Positions 51,913 through 62,349 are shown, numbered from the stretch's first letter. The stretch is 64,000 nt of DNA from Flavobacteriaceae bacterium PS02334 (GCA_029959295.1 JASCOH010000002.1:186001-250000); one strand, 5' to 3'. Numbers and translations are program-made. Notes: generated by a model from the sequence alone, not told the origin.

Positions 51913-54132
51913 TTAATTCTTATTAATCCTCGTAACCTTATCAATCCCATCAATCTTCTTAATATTCTCAATCAATTTCTTCAAAATCGTATTATTCTGA
52001 ACGACAACCACAACTTGACCGTTAAAAATTCCAGCATCACCGCTCAACGAAATACTCTGAATATTCACGTGCATATTGTTGGAAATCACTTTCGTAAGTT
52101 CATTTGTCAAACCAAGCGTATCCATTCCTGTAATATTTAAAGTCGCCTTAAATTCCTGCTGTGTCGAGTCAATCCATTTTGCTTGGATGATTCGGTAAGC
52201 ATAATTAGACTGTAAGCTTATCGCATTCGGACAGTCTTTTTTATGCACTTTAATTCCTTCGTTAATCGTCACAAATCCAAAAACATCATCACCAGGAATC
52301 GGGTTGCAGCAAGTTGCCAATTTATAATCTAATTTGTCCTGTTCCTTCCCAAAAACAAGCATGTCATAATTGTTGCTCAATTCGGGCTTGTTGATTATTT
52401 CGGGCGAAGAAGTATGCGTGCGCTTGATTTTGTTCTTGAAAAAATTCATGAACGTGTTGCTTTTCTGCGCAGCGTAGTCTTTTAATTGCTGATTGTCGAT
52501 GGCGCCAATTCCAACGCGGTAAAATAAATCCAAACTGGTTTTAAGCTTGAAGAAGTTGACCAATTCATTGACAGAAGCTTCATTTAAAGTAATTTTCAAA
52601 TGGCGCAATTTTCTAGTCAACAGTTCTTTTCCGTCTTCGGCAGTTTTCTTCGTATTTTCGTTTAAGACGTTTTTAATTTTTGTTTTTGCTCGAGAAGTCG
52701 TAACATAATCCAGCCAATGCGAAGTCGGCTTTTGATTCGGAGACGTAATAATTTCAATCTGGTCGCCGCTATTCAAAACATGATTCAGCGGCACTAATTT
52801 CCCATTGACTCTTGTTCCTCTGGTTTTAATTCCGATTTCTGAGTGAATGCTGAAGGCAAAATCCAACGAAGTCGCACCTTTCGGCAACGATTTGATTTCT
52901 CCTTTCGGCGTAAAGACATAAATTTCTTTCGAATACAAATTCAATTTAAAGTCTTCAACAAAATCTACGGCGTTCGTTGACGCATTTTCCAAAGCTTCTT
53001 TCAAAAGATTCAGCCAAGTGTCCAAACCGTGTTCTTCACTGCCGCCTTGCTTGTATTTGTAATGCGCAGCATATCCTTTTTCCGCGATTTCATCCATACG
53101 CTCGCTTCGAACCTGAATTTCAACCCAACGACCTTTTGGTCCCATAACCGTAATGTGAAGCGCTTCATAACCAGTAGATTTTGGTGAAGAAATCCAGTCA
53201 CGCAAACGGCTCGGGCTCGGACGATAATGGTCTGTCACTATCGAATATATTTTCCAAGCAAAGAATTTTTCCTCGCTCGGTTCTGCTTTATAGATAATTC
53301 TTAAGGCAAATTTGTCATAAACTTCGTCAAAAGTCACGCCCTGCGCCAGCATTTTCTTTCTGATAGAAAATATGGATTTTGGTCTTCCCTTAATCGTATA
53401 TTCCACGCCTTCAGCATCTAAAGAAGATTTTAAGACATCAGAAATCGATTTGATATATTCGTCCTGCTGTTCTTTGGTTTCCTTTATTTTGCTGACAATG
53501 TCATTGTAAACATTTGGTTCTGTATATTTTAAACCTAAATCTTCAAGCTGGTTTTTGATATTGTAAAGTCCCAAGCGGTGTGCGAGGGGCGCATAAATAT
53601 ATAAAGTTTCTGAAGCTATTTTTGCCTGTTTATAATCCACCATCGATTCCATCGTCTGCATGTTGTGCAAACGGTCGGCGATTTTGATCAAGATTACGCG
53701 AACGTCGTCATTTAAAGTCAACAGCATCTTACGGAAATTTTCCGCCTGCATTGAAATCTCATTATCCGTTTTTACCTGTGCGATTTTAGTCAAACCTTCG
53801 ACGATTTTGGCAATCTTTGGGTTGAACATTCTTTCGATATCTTCTACCGTAATGTCTGTATCTTCAACAACATCGTGCATCAAAGCCGCCGCAATGGAAG
53901 TCGCGCCCAGACCAATTTCTGAAGCTACAATTTTTGCCACAGCAATGGGATGGAAAATATAAGCTTCGCCCGATTTTCTGCGCTGATCTTTGTGGGCATC
54001 AACAGCTACGTCAAAAGCCTTTCGAATTAATTTTTTATCTTCTTCAGTAAGCGTTTGGTAACTGATGCGCAAAAGTTCTTTGTATTCTCTTGCGATTGCT
54101 TTGTTTTCCTGTTCAATATCAATCTCGATCAT
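51913..54132 (-). CDS. spoT: Bifunctional (p)ppGpp synthetase/hydrolase (RelA/SpoT)
   Basis: 739 residues. Domains in order: the HD hydrolase with HPIAVAKIVASEIG, AALMHDVVEDT and KIADRLHNMQTM (residues 60-160); the synthetase with KRPKS-like GRPKSIFSIRKKM, STGYEALHITVMGPKGRWVEIQVRSERM and AEKGYAAHYKYK; TGS (EIYVFTPKGEIKSLPKGATSLDFAFSIHS); a zinc-finger/helical linker with CCNPIPGDDVFGFVT; and a C-terminal ACT domain. Both the hydrolase and synthetase motifs are intact, so it should both make and degrade the alarmone. It opens the minus-strand block. Confidence 0.94.
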   Translation of the reverse strand: MIEIDIEQENKAIAREYKELLRISYQTLTEEDKKLIRKAFDVAVDAHKDQRRKSGEAYIFHPIAVAKIVASEIGLGATSIAAALMHDVVEDTDITVEDIERMFNPKIAKIVEGLTKIAQVKTDNEISMQAENFRKMLLTLNDDVRVILIKIADRLHNMQTMESMVDYKQAKIASETLYIYAPLAHRLGLYNIKNQLEDLGLKYTEPNVYNDIVSKIKETKEQQDEYIKSISDVLKSSLDAEGVEYTIKGRPKSIFSIRKKMLAQGVTFDEVYDKFALRIIYKAEPSEEKFFAWKIYSIVTDHYRPSPSRLRDWISSPKSTGYEALHITVMGPKGRWVEIQVRSERMDEIAEKGYAAHYKYKQGGSEEHGLDTWLNLLKEALENASTNAVDFVEDFKLNLYSKEIYVFTPKGEIKSLPKGATSLDFAFSIHSEIGIKTRGTRVNGKLVPLNHVLNSGDQIEIITSPNQKPTSHWLDYVTTSRAKTKIKNVLNENTKKTAEDGKELLTRKLRHLKITLNEASVNELVNFFKLKTSLDLFYRVGIGAIDNQQLKDYAAQKSNTFMNFFKNKIKRTHTSSPEIINKPELSNNYDMLVFGKEQDKLDYKLATCCNPIPGDDVFGFVTINEGIKVHKKDCPNAISLQSNYAYRIIQAKWIDSTQQEFKATLNITGMDTLGLTNELTKVISNNMHVNIQSISLSGDAGIFNGQVVVVVQNNTILKKLIENIKKIDGIDKVTRINKN

Positions 54133-54216
54133 GGCGTTTGAAGTGTTTGTTAGCTATTGCCTAAAGTAAAATAAAGTTTTGGATTGTGCAATATTTATGT
54201 TAAAATCTATAAAAGC

Positions 54217-54246
54217 AAAAACCGCTCCAAATTGGGCGGTTTTTTG
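54217..54246. terminator. Terminator of the SprB-like repeat gene
   Basis: AAAAACCGC / GCGGTTTTT (54217-54225 and 54237-54245) with a GC-containing inner part. It lies 22 bp past the minus-strand stop at 54268, with A and T runs on both sides. Confidence 0.85.
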
Positions 54247-54267
54247 TTCCAAAATTATAGGTTTAGT

Positions 54268-57200
54268 TTATCGTTTCAGCGAAAAATGACCTCTATGTTC
54301 TTTTCCATTTGCTCTGGTTACTACGAACCAATAATCTGTAGAAGGTAGTGGGATTCCATTCAAAGTTCCGTCCCAACCAGCATCATTGTGCGACAATTCT
54401 TTGATAAATTTTCCAAAGCGATCGAAGATTTTTATGGAAAGGCCTGGTTCAAGTGTAGAGAATTTTATTTTCCAGTAATCGTTAATTCCGTCGCTGTTTG
54501 GCGTGAAGAATTTTGGATGAGTCAGCAAATAAAAATCATCTACGGTAATTCCACAGCCGTTTTTATCGCGAATGTATATTTTGTAAATTCCGTTATCTAA
54601 ATTTGTAAAAGTATTGCTGTCCTGATAATTAGATCCGTCTAATGAATATTCATAATTACCTACGCTAGAATTTGTTATGACTACAGTTATAGTATTTTCA
54701 TTAGAAGACCAATCTATTGTTTTTATTTCAGAAATCGTAGCAGGATTCGAAAGCACGACAGTCATATTTGTAATAGTTGAACATATAATATCTCCATGTT
54801 TTTCAGTAACTGTAACGGAATAATTTCCTGGAGAATAAACTCTGATAGACTGCGTAATTTGTCCTGATGACCATTTGTAAGTATAAAATCCAGGTTTTGC
54901 GGTTAAATCTACGCTTTTGTTTTCGCATAGAATTGCAATAGGTTTCATGTCATTGTAAGGTGACGGAATAAGAGTCAGTTTTAGTTCTGCCACTCTATAA
55001 CAGCCATTCGCAGCAACTACTCTCACAAATATTATTTTCTCTCCTATGGTAAGATTGTAGCTTGTTTCACTAAATATTTTTGCTGATGAAATGGCTTCTT
55101 CTGCGCCTAAAAAAGAAGTGTAAAAAGAAAAAGTATGGTTTTCTGGATCAATTATTATTTCTGAATTGTAGTCATTCAGATTTACATTTTCATTGCCGTT
55201 ATTTAAATTATCGCAAACCAGCGTTTCATAATTCTTTACAGGAATATTATAGCTAATTACAGCTACTGTTACTCGAAGCCTGTCTTGACTTTCACATGCA
55301 TTTAAACCAGTTTGTGTTGCAAAATAAGTCATTCCATCAATTAACGGAGTTGATAAATCTAAAGGAATAGTGCTTGTCAGTGAAGAATACCATTTGATAT
55401 TTTCGCCTTGTGCTACTAAAAATTTAACCGTAGGATTATTAAAAACGCAAAAAAGCTGGTTTGTATTTCCTGTGGGTGCCGGTGGAATTCCGCTTGGCGA
55501 ATTTATATAAACATATTGCGAACTTGATTCACATCCAATAGTATTCTTTGTCTTAATGACATAAGGTCCGTAAGGTAGGGAAGGACTGATATTTGATGTC
55601 TGATAAGTCATGCCGCCATCAAAACTATAGCTATAATCTGAAACTGGATCTATTGTAATTATTCCAGTTGTTTCTCTACAAAAAGGGTGTACAATGCTAT
55701 AAGAAGGCGTTGGCAAATAAGGCTCATACAAATAAGCATAATTCGATTGCGACGTACATCCTGCGCCATTTTTGATTTTTATTCTGTAATAGCCAGCCGA
55801 TAAATTGTCTAATAAATTTGTAGTTCCCCAAGTTACGCCATCATCAAAACTATATTCTGTGGCAGTTGTTGTTATCGTAATGCTTCCTTTTGCTTCACAA
55901 GTTGGCTGTACGATTACATAAGCTGGAGAATCCAAAAATACTTCATACAAATAAATATAACTTGAATAGGAAAGGCACCCCAAAGCATTTTTTATTTTAA
56001 TTTGAACCATGCTTCCTGGTGCCAAGCTTGGTGAAGTTGCATTGCTGCTCCAAGTTACGCCGTTGTCAAAACTATATTGATCTGCAATAGTTGTAATTGT
56101 AACTGTACCGCCATTTCCGCAAGAAGGCTGGATGACTGTATATTCAGGATAGGGAAGGTAAAAATCATATAAATAGACATAACTGGTACTAGATATGCAA
56201 CCTAGATTGTTTTTCATCTGGATTCTATAACTTCCTGAAGCTAGGTTTGTTAATGTCGGATCAGTAGTCCAAGTAGCTCCTCCATCAAAGCTATATTGGT
56301 CTGCAGTTGAAGTAATTGTAATGCTTCCGCCGGTTCCGCAAGCTGGTTGCATCGTCGTGTATTCTGGGTAGCTTCTCTTAAAATCAGTAATATAAACATA
56401 CATATTTGAGGAAGTACAGCCCAAATTATTTTTAATTATGACCATATAATTTCCTGAAACAATATCGGTTAAAACATTGCTCGTTCCCCAAGTTGTTCCT
56501 CCGTCAAAACTATATTCTGTTGCCGGAGTTGTAATCGTAATACTTCCTCCGATGTCACAAACTGGAGGTATAACTGTGTAAGTCGGATTCTCTAAAAATT
56601 CTCCAGTAAGCACGACGCTGTTGAAATTTGAAATACATCCAAATTCATTTTTAGTCCTAATTTTATATGTTCCTGAAGGAAGGTCGTTTAAAGTATTAGA
56701 AGTGCTCCAAGTCACGCCGTCATCAAAACTATAAGCTGAAGCAACAGTAATAATTTTAATGCTTCCTGTGCCGCCACAACTTGTTGGCTGAACCGTAGAA
56801 TAATTTGGGAAAGGCATATAAAACGGATGAATAGTTACATTTGTAGCATAAGAAGTACATCCGGAAGCAGTTTGTATTTTGATAGAATAATTTCCAACAT
56901 CTAAATCTGACTTTGTAGGGGAAGTTCCCCAAGTAACTCCTCCGTCAAAACTAATAAGTGAAGCCGCAGAAGTAATTGTTATGGTTCCTTTTGTTACAAA
57001 ACAATTGGGCTGAATGGTTTCTATAGTTGGCTGAACGGCCATTTGATTTGCCAATATTGTTACTGAAGCTGTGGCGATACATCCAGAAGCATCGGTTACA
57101 TTTACGGAATAAGTTCCTGCAGAATTTACTGTTACTTTTTTTGTCAGATCTCCGGTTGACCAAACATAAGATTCTCCAGTTGAAGCTGTAAGGTCTGTGC

Positions 57201-58776
57201 TTCCAGAACATACATTTAAAATTCCAGAAATCGTTGCCGAAGGATTCTTTACAATTAAATTGACAGCGATAATTTTATAACAAGTCGCGCTTTTAGAAAC
57301 TCTTATAAAAATAGCACTTGAAGAAGTTTCATATCTGGTATAATTCGTTATAGGTGCCGTATTATTTGTAGCGTCTGTTACATTCTTGAAATAAGAAAAT
57401 GTAAGTCCGTTTTGAGTGCCTGCAACTTGAGTATTTGCAACACTTAAATCAAAAAATTCCTTTCCGTTTTTATCATTATCACATTGCGAAATCGAGCCTG
57501 GTTGCATGGAAATATCGCAATTCGTGCAATTCAAGAAAAAAATATCCCAACCCGGATTTGCATCATTGTCGCTTGCACTTGCAAAGGAAGTTCCAGAACA
57601 ATTTGTTTGAGAAATTGCATAATTGATTTTAACGCCAACATTATAATTTCCTGTAGTACTATTCGGGAGATTTTCTGCAGCAAGGCTAAAACAAAAACGC
57701 TTGTTTGCCGTGTCGTGAGAAGATGTTGTGGTTGTAGTATATACTGGTGTTGGATTTGTGCCTTCGTAAACATTCAATGTAATTGAAGAAACAGTTGCTG
57801 TCACGCCACCCGAATTTGGGACTGTGTAATTGCCGCAGACAGAAATTGGCAAAGCTGGGCAAATTTTGTAAAGAGGATCTAATTCTATGCTTCCTTGAAT
57901 ATTTTCATCTGAATGAACAATACAAAGATCATCAATATAAGTATATCCAAAATGTCCCATCAAGCCGCATCGAGCTGTTGTGAATTCAATAGTGAATTCT
58001 TCATTGTTTGGTATGCTCGAAATATCTAGAATTCCGGTTTGCCAATTTTTGGTATAAAGCACAATTTCGCCACCTTCAAGATAGGGCGCTTTTGTGAAAA
58101 TACAATTATTTTGATCTCCAATTAAGCAAAATTCGCTAACCGGAATGCCATTCTTATTTAAAATTCTTGCTTTGAAAAAAGGCTGATTGTTTTCATGTCC
58201 AGAATCACTGTGGATATTTTGCAATACCGTTTTATAGTTGAACCGAAGAACTTCTTCATTATCTGTTTTCATTCGCTTTGACTGAACAACAGAAAGAATT
58301 TCTGGAGAATCTTTGAAGTTTGTTTTTAAAGCATATTGATCAAAAGCGCTAATATTTCCAATATATTCGTCTATAAAATTTGACGGCACAGTTGTGGCCA
58401 TGGCATTAGTTATAGAAGGATTGTATTGTTCAATTCCTGTCATTGCGCTGACATTTACTGAAGCACATTGCGATGGATTTGAAACGCCAGTGTAAGTATA
58501 ATTGAAGTATTTTAAATAATTTTTGCTTCCTATGGTTTCAAATTCTTCAAAAGTTCCGTTAGAACATAGATAAACTGGCGAAAGATTCTGGTTTCGAGTA
58601 AGAATATCAGGATTTTTCGGAGCTTGATATTTAATCTTCTTTAAATAATTTTCTCTTTCAAGATTATTAGAGATAGAAATTAATGGCTTTTCAATTGGTG
58701 TCGAATGGGAATTAGTATTTTTTTGCCCAAATACAAAAATCGTAAAGAGCAAAAAACTAACAATATAATACTTCAT
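54268..58776 (-). CDS. Giant secreted SprB-like repeat protein with T9SS type B sorting domain
   Basis: 1502 residues. A signal peptide ends near FGQKNTNS. Residues 1-300 are unique. The next part contains Ig-like segments with VCSGSTDLTAS and CIATASVTILA. Residues about 589-1092 hold seven tandem repeats of about 75 residues, each with a QPxC start, GxITITTxAxxYSFDGGxTW core, a L(x)SGxYxIxxKNxxGC segment and a second Cys. These resemble SprB repeats of flavobacterial adhesins. An eighth degenerate copy precedes the type B sorting domain (FFTPNSDGINDYWKI to GHFSLKR, about 1420-1502). It should be on the cell surface, possibly an adhesin linked to gliding or attachment. A TACCTTTG box lies 17 bp upstream (complement of 58794-58801). 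Confidence 0.88.
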   Translation of the reverse strand: MKYYIVSFLLFTIFVFGQKNTNSHSTPIEKPLISISNNLERENYLKKIKYQAPKNPDILTRNQNLSPVYLCSNGTFEEFETIGSKNYLKYFNYTYTGVSNPSQCASVNVSAMTGIEQYNPSITNAMATTVPSNFIDEYIGNISAFDQYALKTNFKDSPEILSVVQSKRMKTDNEEVLRFNYKTVLQNIHSDSGHENNQPFFKARILNKNGIPVSEFCLIGDQNNCIFTKAPYLEGGEIVLYTKNWQTGILDISSIPNNEEFTIEFTTARCGLMGHFGYTYIDDLCIVHSDENIQGSIELDPLYKICPALPISVCGNYTVPNSGGVTATVSSITLNVYEGTNPTPVYTTTTTSSHDTANKRFCFSLAAENLPNSTTGNYNVGVKINYAISQTNCSGTSFASASDNDANPGWDIFFLNCTNCDISMQPGSISQCDNDKNGKEFFDLSVANTQVAGTQNGLTFSYFKNVTDATNNTAPITNYTRYETSSSAIFIRVSKSATCYKIIAVNLIVKNPSATISGILNVCSGSTDLTASTGESYVWSTGDLTKKVTVNSAGTYSVNVTDASGCIATASVTILANQMAVQPTIETIQPNCFVTKGTITITSAASLISFDGGVTWGTSPTKSDLDVGNYSIKIQTASGCTSYATNVTIHPFYMPFPNYSTVQPTSCGGTGSIKIITVASAYSFDDGVTWSTSNTLNDLPSGTYKIRTKNEFGCISNFNSVVLTGEFLENPTYTVIPPVCDIGGSITITTPATEYSFDGGTTWGTSNVLTDIVSGNYMVIIKNNLGCTSSNMYVYITDFKRSYPEYTTMQPACGTGGSITITSTADQYSFDGGATWTTDPTLTNLASGSYRIQMKNNLGCISSTSYVYLYDFYLPYPEYTVIQPSCGNGGTVTITTIADQYSFDNGVTWSSNATSPSLAPGSMVQIKIKNALGCLSYSSYIYLYEVFLDSPAYVIVQPTCEAKGSITITTTATEYSFDDGVTWGTTNLLDNLSAGYYRIKIKNGAGCTSQSNYAYLYEPYLPTPSYSIVHPFCRETTGIITIDPVSDYSYSFDGGMTYQTSNISPSLPYGPYVIKTKNTIGCESSSQYVYINSPSGIPPAPTGNTNQLFCVFNNPTVKFLVAQGENIKWYSSLTSTIPLDLSTPLIDGMTYFATQTGLNACESQDRLRVTVAVISYNIPVKNYETLVCDNLNNGNENVNLNDYNSEIIIDPENHTFSFYTSFLGAEEAISSAKIFSETSYNLTIGEKIIFVRVVAANGCYRVAELKLTLIPSPYNDMKPIAILCENKSVDLTAKPGFYTYKWSSGQITQSIRVYSPGNYSVTVTEKHGDIICSTITNMTVVLSNPATISEIKTIDWSSNENTITVVITNSSVGNYEYSLDGSNYQDSNTFTNLDNGIYKIYIRDKNGCGITVDDFYLLTHPKFFTPNSDGINDYWKIKFSTLEPGLSIKIFDRFGKFIKELSHNDAGWDGTLNGIPLPSTDYWFVVTRANGKEHRGHFSLKR

Positions 58777-58956
58777 AGTGATTTATAAGACGACAAAGGT
58801 ATTCAATCTAAAAATACATTAACTTTTTTTTATAAGAAATTTAGGTTATTTTTTCTGTTTCTAAATGGTGAAATATTGAAAAATAATAGTTCAAAATAGA
58901 TTAAACCCACAATTCTAAAAAATATGGACTAATTTTGCACCCACTATTTTTTTACA

Positions 58957-61149
58957 ATGACAAAAGCCCTTCTCATCACGCCACCTTTTACACAGCTCAA
59001 CACGCCTTATCCGGCCACGGCTTACATAAAAGGATTTTTGAATACCAAAAACGTCTCGTCTTTTCAGGCGGACCTTGGTATTGAAGTGATCTTGAAACTT
59101 TTCTCAAAGCAGGGATTGATAAATTTATTCACTGAAGCGGAAAATAATCCAGCAGAAAAATCAGAAAATGCACAAAGAATTATTGCTTTAAAAGAAGAAT
59201 ATATTAAAGTAATTGACTCTGTAATTTTATTTCTCCAAGGAAAAAATCCAACGCTCTCGCATTTAATCTGTCAAGAAGATTTCCTTCCAGAAGCTTCTCG
59301 TTTCGCACAATTAGAAGAACTAGACTGGGCTTTTGGAACCATGGGAACTCAAGACAAAGCGAAACATTTAGCGACTTTGTACCTCGAAGATATTTCAGAT
59401 TTGATCATAGAATGCGTCGATGAAAACTTTGGTTTCAGCAGATATGCCGAAAGAATGGGACGTTCGGCAAATTCTTTCGATGATTTGTATGCGATGCTTC
59501 ACAAAGATTTTACTTATATCGATAAAATTTTATTGGAGAATCTAAACGAAAAGATGTCTGACTTGCAACCCGATTTGGTTTGTTTTTCAGTCCCTTTTCC
59601 AGGAAATTTATACAGCGCATTCAGAAGTGCGCAATTTATCAAAAAGCATTTTCCTAAGGCTAAAATTGCCATGGGAGGCGGTTTCCCAAACACAGAATTG
59701 CGTTCTCTAGCCGATATCCGCGTAATGGAATTCTTTGATTTCATAACCCTTGACGATGGAGAAGCCCCTCTGGAAGAACTTATAAATAATATCCAAAACC
59801 GCGAGCATAATTCCTATAAAAGAACTTTCGTTTTAGAAAACGGAAAAATTGCTTATAAAAATAATTCCACTTTAAGAGATTACAAGCAGTCAGAAGTAGG
59901 AACTCCAGATTATTCAGATTTGCTTTTGGACAAATACATTTCAGTTATAGAAATAGTAAATCCAATGCACAGAATGTGGAGCGACGGACGATGGAACAAG
60001 CTCACGATGGCGCATGGATGCTATTGGGGAAAATGTACTTTCTGCGATATTTCTTTAGATTATATAAAAGTATATGAACCTGTCGCCGCCAAATTATTGT
60101 GCGATAGGATGGAAGAGCTCATTCAACAAACTGGCCAAAACGGATTCCATTTTGTAGATGAAGCGGCGCCACCGGCTTTGATGAGAGCTCTGGCTTTAGA
60201 GATTTTACGAAGAAAATTAACGGTCACTTGGTGGACAAACATCCGCTTTGAAAAAAGCTTTACCAGAGATTTGTGTCTGTTGTTGAAAGCTTCGGGATGT
60301 ATTGCCATTTCTGGAGGTTTGGAAGTAGCTTCCGATCGGTTGTTGCAATTAATCGACAAAGGCGTGACGGTTGCCCAAGTTGCAAAAGTGACTAGAAATC
60401 TCACAGAAGCAGGAATCATGGTGCACGCTTATTTAATGTATGGTTTCCCGACGCAAACTGCTCAAGAAACTATTGATTCGCTTGAAATGGTGCGCCAATT
60501 ATTCGAAATCGGAATTCTACAGTCTGGTTTTTGGCACCAATTTGCCATGACAGCGCACAGTCCGGTCGGAATGTATCCTGAAAAGTTCGGCGTCTTGAAA
60601 GAAACCGAAGCCATCGGAACTTTTGCCAACAACGACATCATCCACATCGATAAAACCGGAACCGACCATGATAAATTCAGCTTCGGATTAAAGAAATCGC
60701 TTTTCAATTTTATGCACGGAATCTGCTTTGATTTCCAGTTGCAAGATTGGTTTGATTTTAAAATTCCGAGAACAAAAATTCCAAGTGATTTTATTTACAG
60801 TGCGATTCAAGAAGAAGACGGAATGGCAATCAAGCCGTCAGCAAAAGTAGTCTGGACAGGAAATAGTCCTACAGTAAGTTTCTTCACAAAATCAAAAAAA
60901 GGAAATTCTTGGGAAATGGCTTCACTAACTTTTCACAGCAAAAAGGATAGCTTTGAAATTCAAACAAGCAAAGAACAAGGAATCTGGTTGCAAGAATTGC
61001 TGTCTAAAATTTCAGTGAGCAATTCAAAAATTCATACCTATCAAGAAGTAAAATCAGATTATGAAAAATCAGATTTGGAAGATTTTGAATTATTTTGGTT
61101 CAGCAAGCCCATGAAAACGCTTAAAGAATCTGGATTATTGGTTCTGTAA
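58957..61149 (+). CDS. B12-binding-like radical SAM protein with CX4CX2C motif
   Basis: 730 residues. The N-terminal part (residues 1-290) has a cobalamin-binding-like fold with DLVCFSVPFPGN and KIAMGGGFPNTE, but the DxHxxG base-off His motif is missing. The radical SAM domain has HGCYWGKCTFCDIS with C355, C360 and C363, a CX4CX2C spacing not the usual CX3CX2C. A C-terminal region of about 150 residues is unlike known domains. It should use a 4Fe-4S cluster and SAM for a radical reaction; substrate unknown. A TAATTTTG box (58930-58937) lies 19 bp upstream. Confidence 0.83.
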   Translation: MTKALLITPPFTQLNTPYPATAYIKGFLNTKNVSSFQADLGIEVILKLFSKQGLINLFTEAENNPAEKSENAQRIIALKEEYIKVIDSVILFLQGKNPTLSHLICQEDFLPEASRFAQLEELDWAFGTMGTQDKAKHLATLYLEDISDLIIECVDENFGFSRYAERMGRSANSFDDLYAMLHKDFTYIDKILLENLNEKMSDLQPDLVCFSVPFPGNLYSAFRSAQFIKKHFPKAKIAMGGGFPNTELRSLADIRVMEFFDFITLDDGEAPLEELINNIQNREHNSYKRTFVLENGKIAYKNNSTLRDYKQSEVGTPDYSDLLLDKYISVIEIVNPMHRMWSDGRWNKLTMAHGCYWGKCTFCDISLDYIKVYEPVAAKLLCDRMEELIQQTGQNGFHFVDEAAPPALMRALALEILRRKLTVTWWTNIRFEKSFTRDLCLLLKASGCIAISGGLEVASDRLLQLIDKGVTVAQVAKVTRNLTEAGIMVHAYLMYGFPTQTAQETIDSLEMVRQLFEIGILQSGFWHQFAMTAHSPVGMYPEKFGVLKETEAIGTFANNDIIHIDKTGTDHDKFSFGLKKSLFNFMHGICFDFQLQDWFDFKIPRTKIPSDFIYSAIQEEDGMAIKPSAKVVWTGNSPTVSFFTKSKKGNSWEMASLTFHSKKDSFEIQTSKEQGIWLQELLSKISVSNSKIHTYQEVKSDYEKSDLEDFELFWFSKPMKTLKESGLLVL

Positions 61150-61150
61150 A

Positions 61151-61576
61151 TTAATTTCTGAGCGCTTTTTTCTCGCGTTCTTCTTTCATTTTTAAATATT
61201 TTTCAGTCTGCTCTTTAGAAAGAAGTTTTAAGATGTCATTATCAATTTTGTCATTGATAACCATTATTTTATCTCTTTTTTCGGCATAAGAAATATCCAT
61301 TGCGGTAACTTCTTCAATACTTCCTTTATTGTCGTTGATTATCGTTCTTATTGCTGCTTGTTGTAAACCGTCCAATTTCAATTCTTTATTGAGGTAATCG
61401 ACAATTGTCTCAGCATAATCTTTAGGCTCATTCCTTTTAGAAGGCTTGTTTTGTCTTACACTCGACCCAATAGATCTGTCAACTCCGTTTATATTGTTGC
61501 TTCCATATTGAGAATAAGCTTCATTAGAAAATAAAGCAACAAAAATTAGCGAAATAAAAATAAGCTTGGTTTTCAT
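61151..61576 (-). CDS. Small secreted helical protein
   Basis: About 141 residues from MKTKLIFISLIFVALFSNEAYSQ, a signal peptide; the longest frame adds seven residues and overlaps a -7 box TAAATTTG (complement of 61595-61602). The body is basic and helical, with VDYLNKELKLDGLQQAAIRTIINDN and DISYAEKRDKIMVINDKIDNDI, ending in KEEREKKALRN. It resembles in outline the LTxxQ/Spy-like sensor protein at 26135 but is not clearly homologous. It is convergent with the radical SAM gene: stop codons are 1 bp apart and no terminator is evident. Confidence 0.7.
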   Translation of the reverse strand: MKTKLIFISLIFVALFSNEAYSQYGSNNINGVDRSIGSSVRQNKPSKRNEPKDYAETIVDYLNKELKLDGLQQAAIRTIINDNKGSIEEVTAMDISYAEKRDKIMVINDKIDNDILKLLSKEQTEKYLKMKEEREKKALRN

Positions 61577-61665
61577 GATAAAGATTTTAAAAACCAAATT
61601 TACTCAATTTTTGTTCCAAATTTAATACGATCGTTTAAAAAAGAAATAAAGCTAGAACTTATGCT

Positions 61666-62289
61666 TTATTTTTTTCTCCCAACGAAACGAATTACCGAAC
61701 CTTTTCCATTATGAAACTGGCCTTCGCTCAATTCGATTTCTTTTTCCTCAAGCAAGATAATCTCATAATCAATAAAGTCAGCTTTTAGTTCTTCAATAGA
61801 AAACAGCATGTCTATTTCTTTTGGTCCGCCGACTTTTTCATTTCTTGCGATATAATCGAGATGGTTTTTGCTGAATGCCTCAAAAATAACAATTCCATCT
61901 TTACGCAAATAAGTGCCTAGCATTTTATGATACAGCGACTTGATTTCTGCAGGAAAGTGTGCGTAAATCAACGCAACTGCGTCAAATTGTTGTGGTTGGA
62001 AGCCTAATTTTTGCAATTCTCTAACTTGATAATCAATTATTACATTATTGTTTTTAGCAAGTCGCAGGGCTTTATTTTTTCCTTCAACGCTTATGTCAAA
62101 AGCAGTAACTTTCCAGCCAATTTTCGCAGCGAAAACAGCATTTCGTCCTTCGCCTTCGGCTGCAAAAAGTATGCTTCCCGGATTTAGATTTTCTAATTGT
62201 TCTTTTAGGAAATTATTCGGCTGTTCGCCATAGGCAAATTCTTCGTTGCTGTATCGATCATTCCATCTTTCGGTCCAAGTGTCGTTCAT
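61666..62289 (-). CDS. SAM-dependent methyltransferase, TehB-like
   Basis: 207 residues. The N-terminus [24 protein letters not shown] is typical of TehB/thiopurine methyltransferase-like proteins. The core has [17 protein letters not shown] (motif I), [18 protein letters not shown] (motif II), and [15 protein letters not shown] (motif IV). Some members methylate tellurite or thiopurines; the substrate here is unknown. It is separate from the AraC gene upstream by 60 bp, without a clear promoter. Confidence 0.85.
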   Translation of the reverse strand: MNDTWTERWNDRYSNEEFAYGEQPNNFLKEQLENLNPGSILFAAEGEGRNAVFAAKIGWKVTAFDISVEGKNKALRLAKNNNVIIDYQVRELQKLGFQPQQFDAVALIYAHFPAEIKSLYHKMLGTYLRKDGIVIFEAFSKNHLDYIARNEKVGGPKEIDMLFSIEELKADFIDYEIILLEEKEIELSEGQFHNGKGSVIRFVGRKK

Positions 62290-62349
62290 GTTTTGATTAA
62301 ATTAAATTCTTACAGCTTATAAATTTAGTAAAATTAATTTCGCTTTTGA

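Noticed and set aside
55500-57015. Regular DNA repeats as a possible CRISPR or mobile repeat
   Set aside because: They are the coding repeats of a 1502-aa protein, with about 230-bp period and continuous reading frame.
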